Source: Enterocloster aldenensis (GTDB lineage Bacteria; Bacillota; Clostridia; Lachnospirales; Lachnospiraceae). Taken from it: a stretch of DNA of 64,000 nucleotides. The stretch's first letter is position 1; the number at the start of each line of letters is the position of its first letter. A model generated the notes under the pieces. It was not told the origin of the DNA and ran no database searches. It saw only the letters and a list, made by a program, of their open reading frames with translations. The translations under genes were made by a program, and so were the position numbers. This document shows positions 35,438 to 43,915 of the stretch, one piece after another. Where the stretch lies: positions 993,824-1,057,823 of the forward strand of contig NZ_QVEX01000001.1 in assembly GCF_003434055.1 (NCBI RefSeq). The letters are read 5' to 3'.

Positions 35438-36239
35438 ATAATTTTCCTCCATTTTTCTTTATCGTGCAGATATCCACTAAATCATGGATAATCCTGCTGA
35501 AGTTATCCGCGTCCCAGGCGCTCCGGCCGATAAAAAGGCCGTCAACATCCTGGGCCTGGATCAGTTCCCGCGCATTCATGTTGTTGACGCTGCCGCCGTA
35601 AAGGATGGGGATCCCATCCCCGGCCTCCCTGCCGTATATCTCCCTCAGCGTCTGCCGGATTACCGTATGCATCTGACCGGCATACCGGACTCCGGCCGGC
35701 GTGCCTCTAACGCCGATGGCCCAGACCGGCTCATAGGCAATCCATATACCCCGTGCCTGCTCAGGGGTGGTATCCCTCAGCCCTGCCTTTAACTGGTTCC
35801 TCAAAATCTCGTCCTGGATGCCCAGCCCTTTCTGCCCATCCGTCTCCCCCACGCACAGCAGCGGGGTGATATGATGCCGCAGGGCTGCCAGGACCTTCCT
35901 GTTCTCAGCCTCATCGTCCTCACCAAATACATGGCGGCGCTCGCTGTGTCCTATACAGACCACCCGTACCCCTGTCTCCTCCAGCATAAGAGGCGACACC
36001 TCTCCGGTAAACTGCCCTTCATCCTCCCAGTTCATGTTCTGCGCCCCAAGGGTAATGTCCCAGGCATGGGCGGTTCCTGCCGAGGCGTCCAGGGCCGTAT
36101 AGGAAGGCATCACGAACAGTTCCAGCAGGCTTCTGTCAATATCCCTGGTAAGGCTTCCCAACCGGTCTAAAAAGGCAACGGTCTGGCGTATGGTCTTATA
36201 CATCTTTGTATTTGTACCGATATACAGTTTTTTCTGCAT
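35421..36239 (-). CDS. Triosephosphate isomerase-like protein, probable tetrulose-phosphate isomerase
   Basis: 272 residues, TIM fold. Catalytic residues are kept: Lys12 in GTNTKMYKT, His in IGHSERRHVFG, Glu in AYEPVWAIG, and phosphate site LYGGSVNN. The usual NWKMN is NTKMY here, and loop 6 reads GVRGTPAG, so it differs from housekeeping TpiA. In actinobacterial and Brucella erythritol/threitol pathways TPI paralogues (LerI/EryH) convert L-erythrulose 1-phosphate to D-erythrulose 4-phosphate; the dhaKL and rpiB-like neighbours support that role. Weak ribosome site (AAGAAGA), 28 bp after the rpiB-like gene. Confidence 0.78.
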   Translation of the reverse strand: MQKKLYIGTNTKMYKTIRQTVAFLDRLGSLTRDIDRSLLELFVMPSYTALDASAGTAHAWDITLGAQNMNWEDEGQFTGEVSPLMLEETGVRVVCIGHSERRHVFGEDDEAENRKVLAALRHHITPLLCVGETDGQKGLGIQDEILRNQLKAGLRDTTPEQARGIWIAYEPVWAIGVRGTPAGVRYAGQMHTVIRQTLREIYGREAGDGIPILYGGSVNNMNARELIQAQDVDGLFIGRSAWDADNFSRIIHDLVDICTIKKNGGKLYEKKD

Positions 36240-36267
36240 TTGCCGTATCTTCTTTCTAAAGGATTCT

Positions 36268-36729
36268 TCAGCGGAAATTCGCTGTTTCCAAACTCGTGAT
36301 TACCTTTATCTTCGGGGTGGAGGGACCGTCGATATAATCCAGCTTCAGCCACTCCCTTAAAATCGTCTTTGCCAGCTCCGGCCCAATGACGCGAGCCCCA
36401 AAACAGATGACATTACCGTTATTGCTGAGCACGGAACGCTGGGCGGAAAAAATATCGTGTCCCACCGCTGCCCGGATTCCCTTAAACTTGTTGGCCGTCA
36501 TACACATGCCGATTCCCGTACCGCAGATCAGCACTCCCCGTTTCTCATAACCGCTGTCAATAATCCTATCGCATACAGCCTTGGCGGTCAGGGCATAGGG
36601 CAGCTGGTCCGCCTCGCTTGACACCCCCATATCCTCCACGGCAATGCCCATCTCCTCTATCGAACGCTTTAAGATATCCTTCATAGGCACCGCAGCGTTA
36701 TCGCAGCCTATGACAACACATCCTGTCAT
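36268..36729 (-). CDS. RpiB/LacAB-family isomerase, probable erythrulose 4-phosphate isomerase
   Basis: 153 residues. The catalytic Cys lies in VLICGTGIGMCMTANKFKGI, followed by RAAVGHDIFSAQRS and NNGNVICFGARVIG as in RpiB. The N-terminal DHAG of ordinary RpiB is DNAA here (VVIGCDNAAVPMKD), removing a conserved histidine. EryI/DerI proteins of the same family isomerise D-erythrulose 4-phosphate to D-erythrose 4-phosphate, which would be the next step after the TPI-like enzyme. ATG at 36729 behind GGAGG (8 nt). Confidence 0.8.
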   Translation of the reverse strand: MTGCVVIGCDNAAVPMKDILKRSIEEMGIAVEDMGVSSEADQLPYALTAKAVCDRIIDSGYEKRGVLICGTGIGMCMTANKFKGIRAAVGHDIFSAQRSVLSNNGNVICFGARVIGPELAKTILREWLKLDYIDGPSTPKIKVITSLETANFR

Positions 36730-36781
36730 GTCAGTTTCCTCCATTTTGGTTTATCAAGAATTGTTATGTGGATTCCTTTTC

Positions 36782-37429
36782 CTAAACGCTCCCCTGCTGT
36801 TCCACAAACTCCCGCATGGACCGTATGATGATCCAGACCGAGGTGGCCCCCGCGTCCTGGAAGCCCACGGAACGCTCCATCAGGGATTTGGCCCGCCCGT
36901 ATCTGGCCTGATACTGTTTTGTGTCTTCCACCCCTTGTGCCGCGGCCTTTTCCGCGGCCTGCAGCATGGGCAGCAGTCCCTGGTCCCAGGTCAGGCCCAT
37001 GGCCCTTACCGCGGGTTCCAGGGCATCCACCATGGTTTTATCCCCCAGCCGGGCCTTACCTCTTTCCTGGATCACGGCAAGGCTTTTCTCCATCATCCGG
37101 TACAGGTCCTCTGCCGTAAGTGCAGGAGCCGGCCCTGCGTCCTTTGCACCGCCCAGGAAAAGGCTGCCGAACAGGACGCCGGACGCGCCTCCCATACTCA
37201 TCAGCATGGTTTTCCCGGCCAGTCCGAATAAGGCGTACGCGTTCCCGCAGTCAGCTGCCGCCGCCACCTTATCCTTTGCCTTCTGCATCCCCAGTGCCAT
37301 ACCGATTCCATGGTCCCCGTCCCCGATGGCGCTGTCCACCTCCGTCAGATACGCCTTGTTCTCAATTATCCTGTCAGCTATGTATAGAATCAGATTACGG
37401 ACCTTCTGTTCATTCAGCGTGTCCAGCAT
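36782..37429 (-). CDS. dhaL: DhaL-type kinase subunit (ATP-binding)
   Basis: 215 residues. The Mg-ADP aspartates are in VDSAIGDGDHGIGMALG (Asp32, 37, 39), followed by SMGGASGVLFGSLFLG, the DhaL nucleotide loop. With DhaK it phosphorylates dihydroxyacetone or related ketoses. No PTS DhaM is in the window, so whether ATP or a remote DhaM supplies phosphate is open. Follows dhaK by 4 bp; the ribosome site is formed by the dhaK end. Confidence 0.9.
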   Translation of the reverse strand: MLDTLNEQKVRNLILYIADRIIENKAYLTEVDSAIGDGDHGIGMALGMQKAKDKVAAAADCGNAYALFGLAGKTMLMSMGGASGVLFGSLFLGGAKDAGPAPALTAEDLYRMMEKSLAVIQERGKARLGDKTMVDALEPAVRAMGLTWDQGLLPMLQAAEKAAAQGVEDTKQYQARYGRAKSLMERSVGFQDAGATSVWIIIRSMREFVEQQGSV

Positions 37430-37433
37430 TGTC

Positions 37434-38438
37434 TCACCTTTCCTCTCTTGTATAATATGGGCTGTGGCATGGAGCGTCGTAATACCTTTTCAATTCATCA
37501 TCCACTTTCATGACCGAAATGGAAAATCCTCCCATCTCCATACAGGTACAATAATTATTAATGTCCGCGTCATATACAATGACGCCGTCCGAATCCAGCA
37601 GTTCCTTAAGCTTGCGGTAGACAATGCCCATCTCCATGATTGTGGTGGAGCCCAGGCCGTTAACCAGCACGCAGACCTCATCGCCCGGATTTAAGGGCAT
37701 ATCCTTTACCAGGTTCTGGTACATGACCTGGGTCAGCTCATCGGCCGGGCACATCTTGGCCCGTTTGATTCCCGGCTCCCCATGGATTCCCATTCCATAT
37801 TCAAGTTCATCCTCTGCCAGCTGGAAGGTGGGCTTTTCAGAGCCCGGTATCTGTCCCGGACTGGTGGCGACCCCAATGGTCCGCAACAATGCCCTGGCTT
37901 TTTCAGTGACCCGCACCACCTCCTCCAGTCCAAGTCCCTCATCACAGGCAGCCCCTGCAACCTTGATGACGAACACGTTCCCCGCAATGCCCCTTCTGTC
38001 CTCCATACGGTCAGAGGGCGCGGAAGCGCAGTCATCCCAGGTCCGCACATGGGCGGTTTGAATGCCTTCATCCTGCAGCATCTCCTCCGCCATGTCAAAG
38101 TTCAGGTTGTCTCCCGCATAATTGCCGTAGATGAAAAGGACGCCCCGGCCTCCATTGACAGCCTGGCCCACCTCCATGATGGTTCCCGGGTCCGGGGAAG
38201 CAAACACATTGCCGCAGGCAGCCGCGTCAGCCAGTCCCCGGCCCACAAAACCGGCAAACATGGGATCGTGGCCGCTTCCGCCCCCAATCACCAGCCCAAC
38301 CTGGTTTTTCCTGTGATTTTTATAGAGTATGCCGTTTACGTCGCCAACCTTCTCATAATAACGGTCATAAGCTGCAACAAACCCTTCCATCATCTCCGAC
38401 ACCACATCATCCGCCTGGTTGATAATTTTCTTGGACAT
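37434..38438 (-). CDS. dhaK: DhaK-type kinase subunit (substrate-binding)
   Basis: 334 residues. GGGSGHDPMFAGFVG contains the conserved His57, and GMGIHGEPG contains His219, equivalent to the histidine that binds the ketose covalently as a hemiaminal in E. coli DhaK. DhaK-family kinases accept dihydroxyacetone; LerK/DerK members use erythrulose. First gene of a tightly packed operon (dhaK, dhaL, rpiB-like, tpi-like, Liv transporter). RBS GGAGG. Transcription from 38519-38547 with a TTGTTCGTTT site in the leader points to DeoR control. Confidence 0.92.
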   Translation of the reverse strand: MSKKIINQADDVVSEMMEGFVAAYDRYYEKVGDVNGILYKNHRKNQVGLVIGGGSGHDPMFAGFVGRGLADAAACGNVFASPDPGTIMEVGQAVNGGRGVLFIYGNYAGDNLNFDMAEEMLQDEGIQTAHVRTWDDCASAPSDRMEDRRGIAGNVFVIKVAGAACDEGLGLEEVVRVTEKARALLRTIGVATSPGQIPGSEKPTFQLAEDELEYGMGIHGEPGIKRAKMCPADELTQVMYQNLVKDMPLNPGDEVCVLVNGLGSTTIMEMGIVYRKLKELLDSDGVIVYDADINNYCTCMEMGGFSISVMKVDDELKRYYDAPCHSPYYTREER

Positions 38439-38460
38439 TAATCGTTCCTCCTACGAATTT

Positions 38461-38470
38461 TTGTTCGTTT
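38461..38470 (-). promoter_or_regulatory. DeoR operator candidate 1
   Basis: TTGTTCGTTT (plus strand) between the dhaK transcription start and its ribosome site, well placed to block elongation. Same 10-mer at 38678 and 39156. Confidence 0.5.
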
Positions 38471-38518
38471 ACAGAATATATTTTGTTACTTTTAATAGAT
38501 TATGTTTGATTTACACCA

Positions 38519-38547
38519 ATACTAGCACATATTTTTTTTGCGGTCAA
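38519..38547 (-). promoter_or_regulatory. dhaK operon promoter
   Basis: Minus strand TTGACC (38542-38547), 17-bp A-rich spacer, TAGTAT (38519-38524); leader of about 75 nt. Confidence 0.65.
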
Positions 38548-38643
38548 TGTTTTATTGTTGTTTATTATAAAAATTGTATAGATTATCAAAAAATGCCCGC
38601 TTTTATTGTGCATATTATCTACCATTAATTGTGTGTTTGCAAT

Positions 38644-38687
38644 AAATCGAACACCTTTTTTATATTAAGTCCATTTTTTGTTCGTTT
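38644..38687. promoter_or_regulatory. DeoR operator candidates 2 and 3
   Basis: TGTTCGATTT in minus orientation (38644-38653) and TTGTTCGTTT in plus orientation (38678-38687), upstream of the dhaK promoter. Confidence 0.45.
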
Positions 38688-38878
38688 TTGTATCAGAGCC
38701 TAAAGCATTCAGATTCATCCATGTAAGTTGTCCGTGATGTATCAGAACCAAACCACGGGCTTGACACACACCGGCCTGCACATATGTAACCCCCGGCTTC
38801 CCGCAATCGCTAAGGCATGTGACCTTTATGTACCTAGATATTTCTACGTCCTGGTGAGGTATGCCTGCACCCCAGGCA

Positions 38879-38937
38879 GGTATCCCCGCGCTACGGATAG
38901 GTATCCCCGCGCCACGGATAGGTATCCCCGCCCCGGA
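38879..38937. repeat. 21-bp tandem repeat in the deoR-dhaK interval
   Basis: Two full units of GGTATCCCCGCG(C)(T/C)ACGGATA at 38879 and 38900, and a partial third at 38921. The 800-bp interval (38439-39243) holds promoters and operators but no gene I can support. Confidence 0.7.
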
Positions 38938-39083
38938 CGCCTCCCCACCCCCATAAAACCCCGGACCTGCCCGATTCCTCTCTCTGCTTCCGGTCCAGCG
39001 CCGCCTCCGGGTCCCTATCAAGAACATTTTAAGTGAAACAAACATATATCCCTAAAAGTCAAACATTTTCTCCCCATTTCAGA

Positions 39084-39112
39084 TTGACATTTTCATTTAC
39101 ATTGTTTAATAT
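39084..39112 (+). promoter_or_regulatory. Promoter of the DeoR gene
   Basis: TTGACA (39084-39089), 17-bp spacer, TAATAT (39107-39112). Confidence 0.7.
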
Positions 39113-39148
39113 GAATACAGGGGTAATTATATCTGCTTGCGGATATTC

Positions 39149-39165
39149 TGTTCGATTGTTCGTTT
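39149..39165 (+). promoter_or_regulatory. DeoR operator candidate 4 (tandem)
   Basis: Two TGTTCG cores 8 bp apart, the second as TTGTTCGTTT, about 35 bp into the deoR leader; suggests autorepression. Confidence 0.5.
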
Positions 39166-39243
39166 TTTATTATACAGACAAACAGTATATACAGCGGAAA
39201 GGCAGGCAGGTCCAAGACATTTGCCCATCAGGAAGAGGTAATT

Positions 39244-40032
39244 ATGGAAAAAAAGAGGCAGCGGCTTTCCAAGATTGTGGATATCCTGCGCAGCCAGGAC
39301 ACGATGACCGTGCGTGAGTTATCAGAGCGTCTGGAGGTTTCCCTTATGACGGTCCGCCGGGATTTAGATGAACTTCAGGCAGAAGGTATTGTTGAACGTT
39401 CTTATGGAAAGGCGGTTCTGTGCAGGAACGCGCCACACAGCCTTTACGAAAACATTGAAAACATTTACAGCCTGACATGGGCAAGCGGTTCCATGGACGA
39501 ACAAAAAAGCCGCATTGCACAATATGCAGCCAGCCTGATAGAACCGGGAGAAGTCATAATCCTGGACAACGGATCCACCACGGACCGGATTGCGGATCAT
39601 ATCCCCTATGGCATAGACCTGACCGTGGCCTGTTATAACCTGAACATCCTGGTCAAGCTGGCAAACCGGGACAAGATGAACATTATTTTTGCCGGCGGGT
39701 ATTTCCATCCCAGCGACCAGATGTTTGAATCAGCGGAGAACATCAATTTCCTGGGTACCATCCGCGCCCATAAGCTGTTCTTATCTGCATCCGGCGTACA
39801 TACGGCCCTGGGCATGACCTGTGCGCATGACTTTGAGGTTGCAGTAAAACAGACCGTGCTCAAGTCCGCCCTAAAGAAGATATTGGTGGCGGATTCCAGC
39901 AAATTCGGGACCGTAAAAACCGTATACTTTGAAAAAATGGATGTGCTGGACATGATCATCACTGACACCGGACTTTCCAGCGAGTGGGCCGAGATTATCC
40001 GTGGCAAGGGAATCGAGCTGGTGATGGTCTGA
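39244..40032 (+). CDS. DeoR-family transcriptional regulator
   Basis: 262 residues. N-terminal winged HTH (DTMTVRELSERLEVSLMTVRRDLDEL, broken here at SERLEVSLMTVRRDL) and a DeoR C-terminal sensor domain (VIILDNGSTTDRIADHI, ILVADSSKFGTVKTVYF) that binds a phosphosugar. Divergent from the dhaK operon; repeated TTGTTCGTTT sites flank both promoters. By analogy with other DeoR repressors a tetrulose phosphate could be the inducer; that is inference. Confidence 0.9.
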   Translation: MEKKRQRLSKIVDILRSQDTMTVRELSERLEVSLMTVRRDLDELQAEGIVERSYGKAVLCRNAPHSLYENIENIYSLTWASGSMDEQKSRIAQYAASLIEPGEVIILDNGSTTDRIADHIPYGIDLTVACYNLNILVKLANRDKMNIIFAGGYFHPSDQMFESAENINFLGTIRAHKLFLSASGVHTALGMTCAHDFEVAVKQTVLKSALKKILVADSSKFGTVKTVYFEKMDVLDMIITDTGLSSEWAEIIRGKGIELVMV

Positions 40033-40130
40033 CATCCGCCCGCCATGACTCCATCAACCGGACAGGATTTCCCCCAAAGCGTGGCGCGCGGCGTTTTGGG
40101 AAATCAGCAGCCCGGACAGCGGCAAAAAAC

Positions 40131-40173
40131 AAAAAAACCATGGTCCTCCCTTCAGGGATTCCCATGGTTTTTT
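40131..40173. terminator. Bidirectional terminator between deoR and rpoC
   Basis: AAAAAACCATGG pairs perfectly with CCATGGTTTTTT (40132-40143 with 40162-40173), giving T tracts in both directions for the convergent genes. Confidence 0.85.
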
Positions 40174-40190
40174 CATATCTATATCCGATT

Positions 40191-43100
40191 CTATCCTTCT
40201 GTTACTTCTGCATCGTCCTCATCAATATCCGCCATATCATCCATTGCCAGGACTTCCTCTGCCACATTGTCCTCGGTCAGGTTGATTTCGTTGTCATCTT
40301 CTGCTGAAAGGATGATCTCGTCATCTTCTGACAGCAGGATATCATCCGAAACCATGTCGTCCGTATCCAGCTTCACATTGCGGTAGCGCTTCATACCCGT
40401 ACCGGCCGGGATAGGCTTACCAATGATGACATTTTCCTTAAGGCCGATCAGGTGGTCAATCTTGCCGTTGATGGCTGCCTCGGTCAGGACCTTGGTGGTC
40501 TCCTGGAAGGATGCTGCTGACAGGAAGGAGTCGGTTGCCAGGGACGCCTTGGTGATACCAAGCATTACCTGCCTGCCTTCTGCCGGCGTCTTGCCGTCCG
40601 CAATCAGCGCCTCATTCATCTCGTTGTAATCAAGGACATCCATGGATACGCCTGGCAGCACGTCGCTGTCACCGCTTTCCTCAATCTTGATTTTCTTAAG
40701 CATCTGATGGACAATCATCTCGATATGCTTATCATTGATTTCCACGCCCTGGAGACGGTAAACACGCTGTACTTCCTGGAGCATGTAATCCTGTACCGCA
40801 CGCACACCCTTGATTTTCAGGATGTCGTGAGGATTGATGCTGCCTTCTGTCAGCTCGTCGCCGGCTTCCAGCACCTGTCCGTCCAGAACCTTGATCCTGG
40901 AACCATATGGGATGAGATAGGTCTTGGAGTTGCCTGTCTCGTTGTCCGTCACCGTAATCTCGCGCTTCTTCTTGGTGTCCTTAATCTGCACCACGCCGCC
41001 AAACTCCGTGATGATGGCAAGACCCTTTGGCTTACGGGCCTCGAAAAGCTCCTCTACACGGGGAAGACCCTGTGTGATATCGCCGCCGGCCACGCCGCCC
41101 GTATGGAACGTACGCATGGTCAGCTGTGTTCCAGGCTCACCGATGGATTGCGCGGCAATGATTCCGACCGCCTCACCCACCTGCACGGGCTGGCCGGTTG
41201 CCATGTTGGCGCCGTAACACTTGGCGCACACGCCGATATGGGACTTACAGCTTAAGACGGTACGAATCTTGACGGTCTTACGTCCCGTCTTATTCAGCAC
41301 CTTCATGACAGCTGCCGCGCGCTTAGGCGTGCACATATGGTTCGCCTTAACCACAACCTCGCCCGTATCCGGGTCAGTGATGGTCTCAGCAATATAACGT
41401 CCTGTAATCCTCTCTTCCAGGTCCTCAATGACCTCGTTTCCGTCCATGAAGGCCTTGATTTCCATAAATGGGATATCCCTGCCCTCACAGCAGTCCACTT
41501 CACGGATGATCAAATCCTGTGAAACGTCTACCAGACGCCTTGTCAGGTAACCGGAGTCAGCCGTACGCAGGGCCGTATCGGACAGACCTTTACGTGCGCC
41601 GTGGGCGGAAATAAAGTACTCCAGTACGTCCAGTCCTTCACGGAAGTTGGACTTGATGGGAAGCTCGATGGTGTGTCCTGTGGTATCCGCCATCAGTCCG
41701 CGCATACCTGCCAGCTGCTTAATCTGCTTATCAGAACCACGGGCGCCGGAGTCAGCCATCATGTAGATATTGTTGTACTTATCCAGGCCGGTCAGCAGGT
41801 CGTGGGTCAGCTGGTCATCGGTGGTCTTCCAGGTCTCGATTACCTCTTTGTAACGCTCCTCCTCAGTGATGAGGCCGCGGCGGTAGTTCTTGGCAATCTG
41901 ATCCACGGTTGCCTGGGCATCCTCAATCAGCCCCGGCTTGCTTGCAGGCACGGTCATGTCGGAAATCGATACGGTCATGGCTGCCCTGGTGGAATATTTG
42001 TAACCGATTGCCTTGATATCATCCAGGGTCACGGCTGTCTGGGTAGCGCCATGGACATTGATGACTTTCTCAAGTATCTGCTTTAACTGCTTCTTGGCAA
42101 CATGGAAATCCACTTCCAGCTTTAATTCATTGCCCGGAACGCTTCTGTCCACGAATCCCAGGTCCTGAGGGATGATTTCATTGAAAATGAACCTGCCGAT
42201 GGTGGATTCAATGATATCTGTCTTCACAGTGCCGTCGGCCAGGGTCTTTGCAACCCTTACCTTTACGCGTGAATGCAGGGTAGCCTCCTGGTTCTCATAA
42301 GCCAGGATTGCCTCGTTGACATTCTTGAATACCATGCCTTCGCCCTTTGCCCCCGGACGCTCCTGGGTCAGGTAGTAGATACCAAGTACCATATCCTGGG
42401 AAGGAACAGCAACCGGTCCGCCGTCAGAAGGCTTTAACAGGTTGTTGGGGCTTAACAGGAGGAAGCGGCACTCTGCCTGGGCCTCTACGGACAGGGGCAG
42501 ATGCACGGCCATCTGGTCGCCGTCAAAATCAGCGTTGAACGCGGTACACACAAGGGGATGGAGCTTAATGGCCTTACCCTCTACCAGAATCGGCTCAAAG
42601 GCCTGGATACCAAGCCTGTGCAGCGTAGGCGCACGGTTCAGCATGACAGGATGCTCCTTGATGACGTCCTCCAGCACATCCCATACCTCGGGCTGCAGCC
42701 GTTCCACCATCTTCTTGGCATTCTTTATATTGTGGGCGGTTCCGTTGGATACCAGCTCCTTCATTACAAAGGGCTTGAACAGCTCAATGGCCATTTCCTT
42801 GGGAAGTCCGCACTGGTAAATCTTAAGTTCAGGTCCGACCACGATAACTGACCGTCCGGAATAGTCAACACGCTTACCCAGCAGGTTCTGACGGAAACGT
42901 CCCTGCTTACCCTTAAGCATGTCGGAAAGGGATTTGAGGGCCCGGTTGCCAGGTCCTGTCACGGGCCTGCCGCGGCGGCCGTTGTCAATCAGGGCGTCCA
43001 CTGCCTCCTGGAGCATGCGCTTCTCGTTGCGGACAATGATGTCCGGCGCGCCCAGTTCCAGCAGCCTTGCAAGACGGTTGTTCCTGTTGATGATCCTTCT

Positions 43101-43898
43101 GTATAAGTCATTGAGGTCAGAGGTTGCGAAACGTCCGCCGTCCAGCTGTACCATGGGACGGATATCCGGAGGGATTACCGGAATCACATCCATAATCATC
43201 CACTCAGGACGGTTGCCCGAGGTCAGGAATGCCTCCACCACCTCTAATCTCTTGATAATCCTTGCGCGCTTCTGTCCCGTGGAATCAGCCAGGGCCTTGC
43301 GCAGGTCCTGGGAATCCTTTTCCAGGTTGATGGAACGGAGCAGTTCCTGGATGGCCTCAGCGCCCATACCAACGCGGAAACCGCCTGTGCCGCCGTACTT
43401 CTCAACCTCTTCCCTGTATTCCTTCTCGGACAGGACCTGCTTATACTGCAGGCTGGTTGAACCGGCGTCCAGCACAACGTAGGAGGCAAAATACAGCACC
43501 TTCTCCAGTGTCCTGGGCGAGATGTCCAGAATCAGTCCCATACGGCTGGGAATACCCTTAAAATACCAGATATGGGATACGGGAGCGGCCAGCTTGATGT
43601 GGCCCATGCGCTCTCTACGGACACTTGCCTTTGTAACTTCCACGCCGCAACGGTCGCAGATAACACCTTTATAACGAATCTTTTTGTATTTACCGCAATG
43701 ACACTCCCAGTCCTTACTAGGCCCGAAGATCCTCTCGCAGAACAGTCCGTCCTTCTCAGGCTTTAGTGTCCTGTAGTTGATGGTCTCAGGCTTCTTAACC
43801 TCGCCGTGGGACCACTCCAGAATCTTATCAGGGGAGGCCAGACCAATCTTAATGGCATCAAATGTCATTGGATGATAAGTTTCATTAGTTTCTGGCAT
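40191..43898 (-). CDS. rpoC: RNA polymerase subunit beta'
   Basis: About 1235 residues. Zinc site [20 protein letters not shown] near residue 60, catalytic [16 protein letters not shown] near residue 445, second zinc-type cysteines in [16 protein letters not shown]. The acidic C-terminal tail (about 50 residues rich in Asp/Glu) follows the last conserved domain. I prefer the ATG at 43898 ([19 protein letters not shown]); an ATG two codons earlier is also possible. It lies 17 bp after rpoB, co-transcribed. Confidence 0.97.
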   Translation of the reverse strand: MPETNETYHPMTFDAIKIGLASPDKILEWSHGEVKKPETINYRTLKPEKDGLFCERIFGPSKDWECHCGKYKKIRYKGVICDRCGVEVTKASVRRERMGHIKLAAPVSHIWYFKGIPSRMGLILDISPRTLEKVLYFASYVVLDAGSTSLQYKQVLSEKEYREEVEKYGGTGGFRVGMGAEAIQELLRSINLEKDSQDLRKALADSTGQKRARIIKRLEVVEAFLTSGNRPEWMIMDVIPVIPPDIRPMVQLDGGRFATSDLNDLYRRIINRNNRLARLLELGAPDIIVRNEKRMLQEAVDALIDNGRRGRPVTGPGNRALKSLSDMLKGKQGRFRQNLLGKRVDYSGRSVIVVGPELKIYQCGLPKEMAIELFKPFVMKELVSNGTAHNIKNAKKMVERLQPEVWDVLEDVIKEHPVMLNRAPTLHRLGIQAFEPILVEGKAIKLHPLVCTAFNADFDGDQMAVHLPLSVEAQAECRFLLLSPNNLLKPSDGGPVAVPSQDMVLGIYYLTQERPGAKGEGMVFKNVNEAILAYENQEATLHSRVKVRVAKTLADGTVKTDIIESTIGRFIFNEIIPQDLGFVDRSVPGNELKLEVDFHVAKKQLKQILEKVINVHGATQTAVTLDDIKAIGYKYSTRAAMTVSISDMTVPASKPGLIEDAQATVDQIAKNYRRGLITEEERYKEVIETWKTTDDQLTHDLLTGLDKYNNIYMMADSGARGSDKQIKQLAGMRGLMADTTGHTIELPIKSNFREGLDVLEYFISAHGARKGLSDTALRTADSGYLTRRLVDVSQDLIIREVDCCEGRDIPFMEIKAFMDGNEVIEDLEERITGRYIAETITDPDTGEVVVKANHMCTPKRAAAVMKVLNKTGRKTVKIRTVLSCKSHIGVCAKCYGANMATGQPVQVGEAVGIIAAQSIGEPGTQLTMRTFHTGGVAGGDITQGLPRVEELFEARKPKGLAIITEFGGVVQIKDTKKKREITVTDNETGNSKTYLIPYGSRIKVLDGQVLEAGDELTEGSINPHDILKIKGVRAVQDYMLQEVQRVYRLQGVEINDKHIEMIVHQMLKKIKIEESGDSDVLPGVSMDVLDYNEMNEALIADGKTPAEGRQVMLGITKASLATDSFLSAASFQETTKVLTEAAINGKIDHLIGLKENVIIGKPIPAGTGMKRYRNVKLDTDDMVSDDILLSEDDEIILSAEDDNEINLTEDNVAEEVLAMDDMADIDEDDAEVTEG

Positions 43899-43915
43899 GA
43901 GCATTAACTCCCTTC

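Noticed and set aside
38665..39045. 126-codon minus-strand frame with AGIPIRG repeats in the dhaK-deoR interval
   Set aside because: The repeats come from the 21-bp array. The frame overlaps promoters and operators and has only a weak AGGG site.
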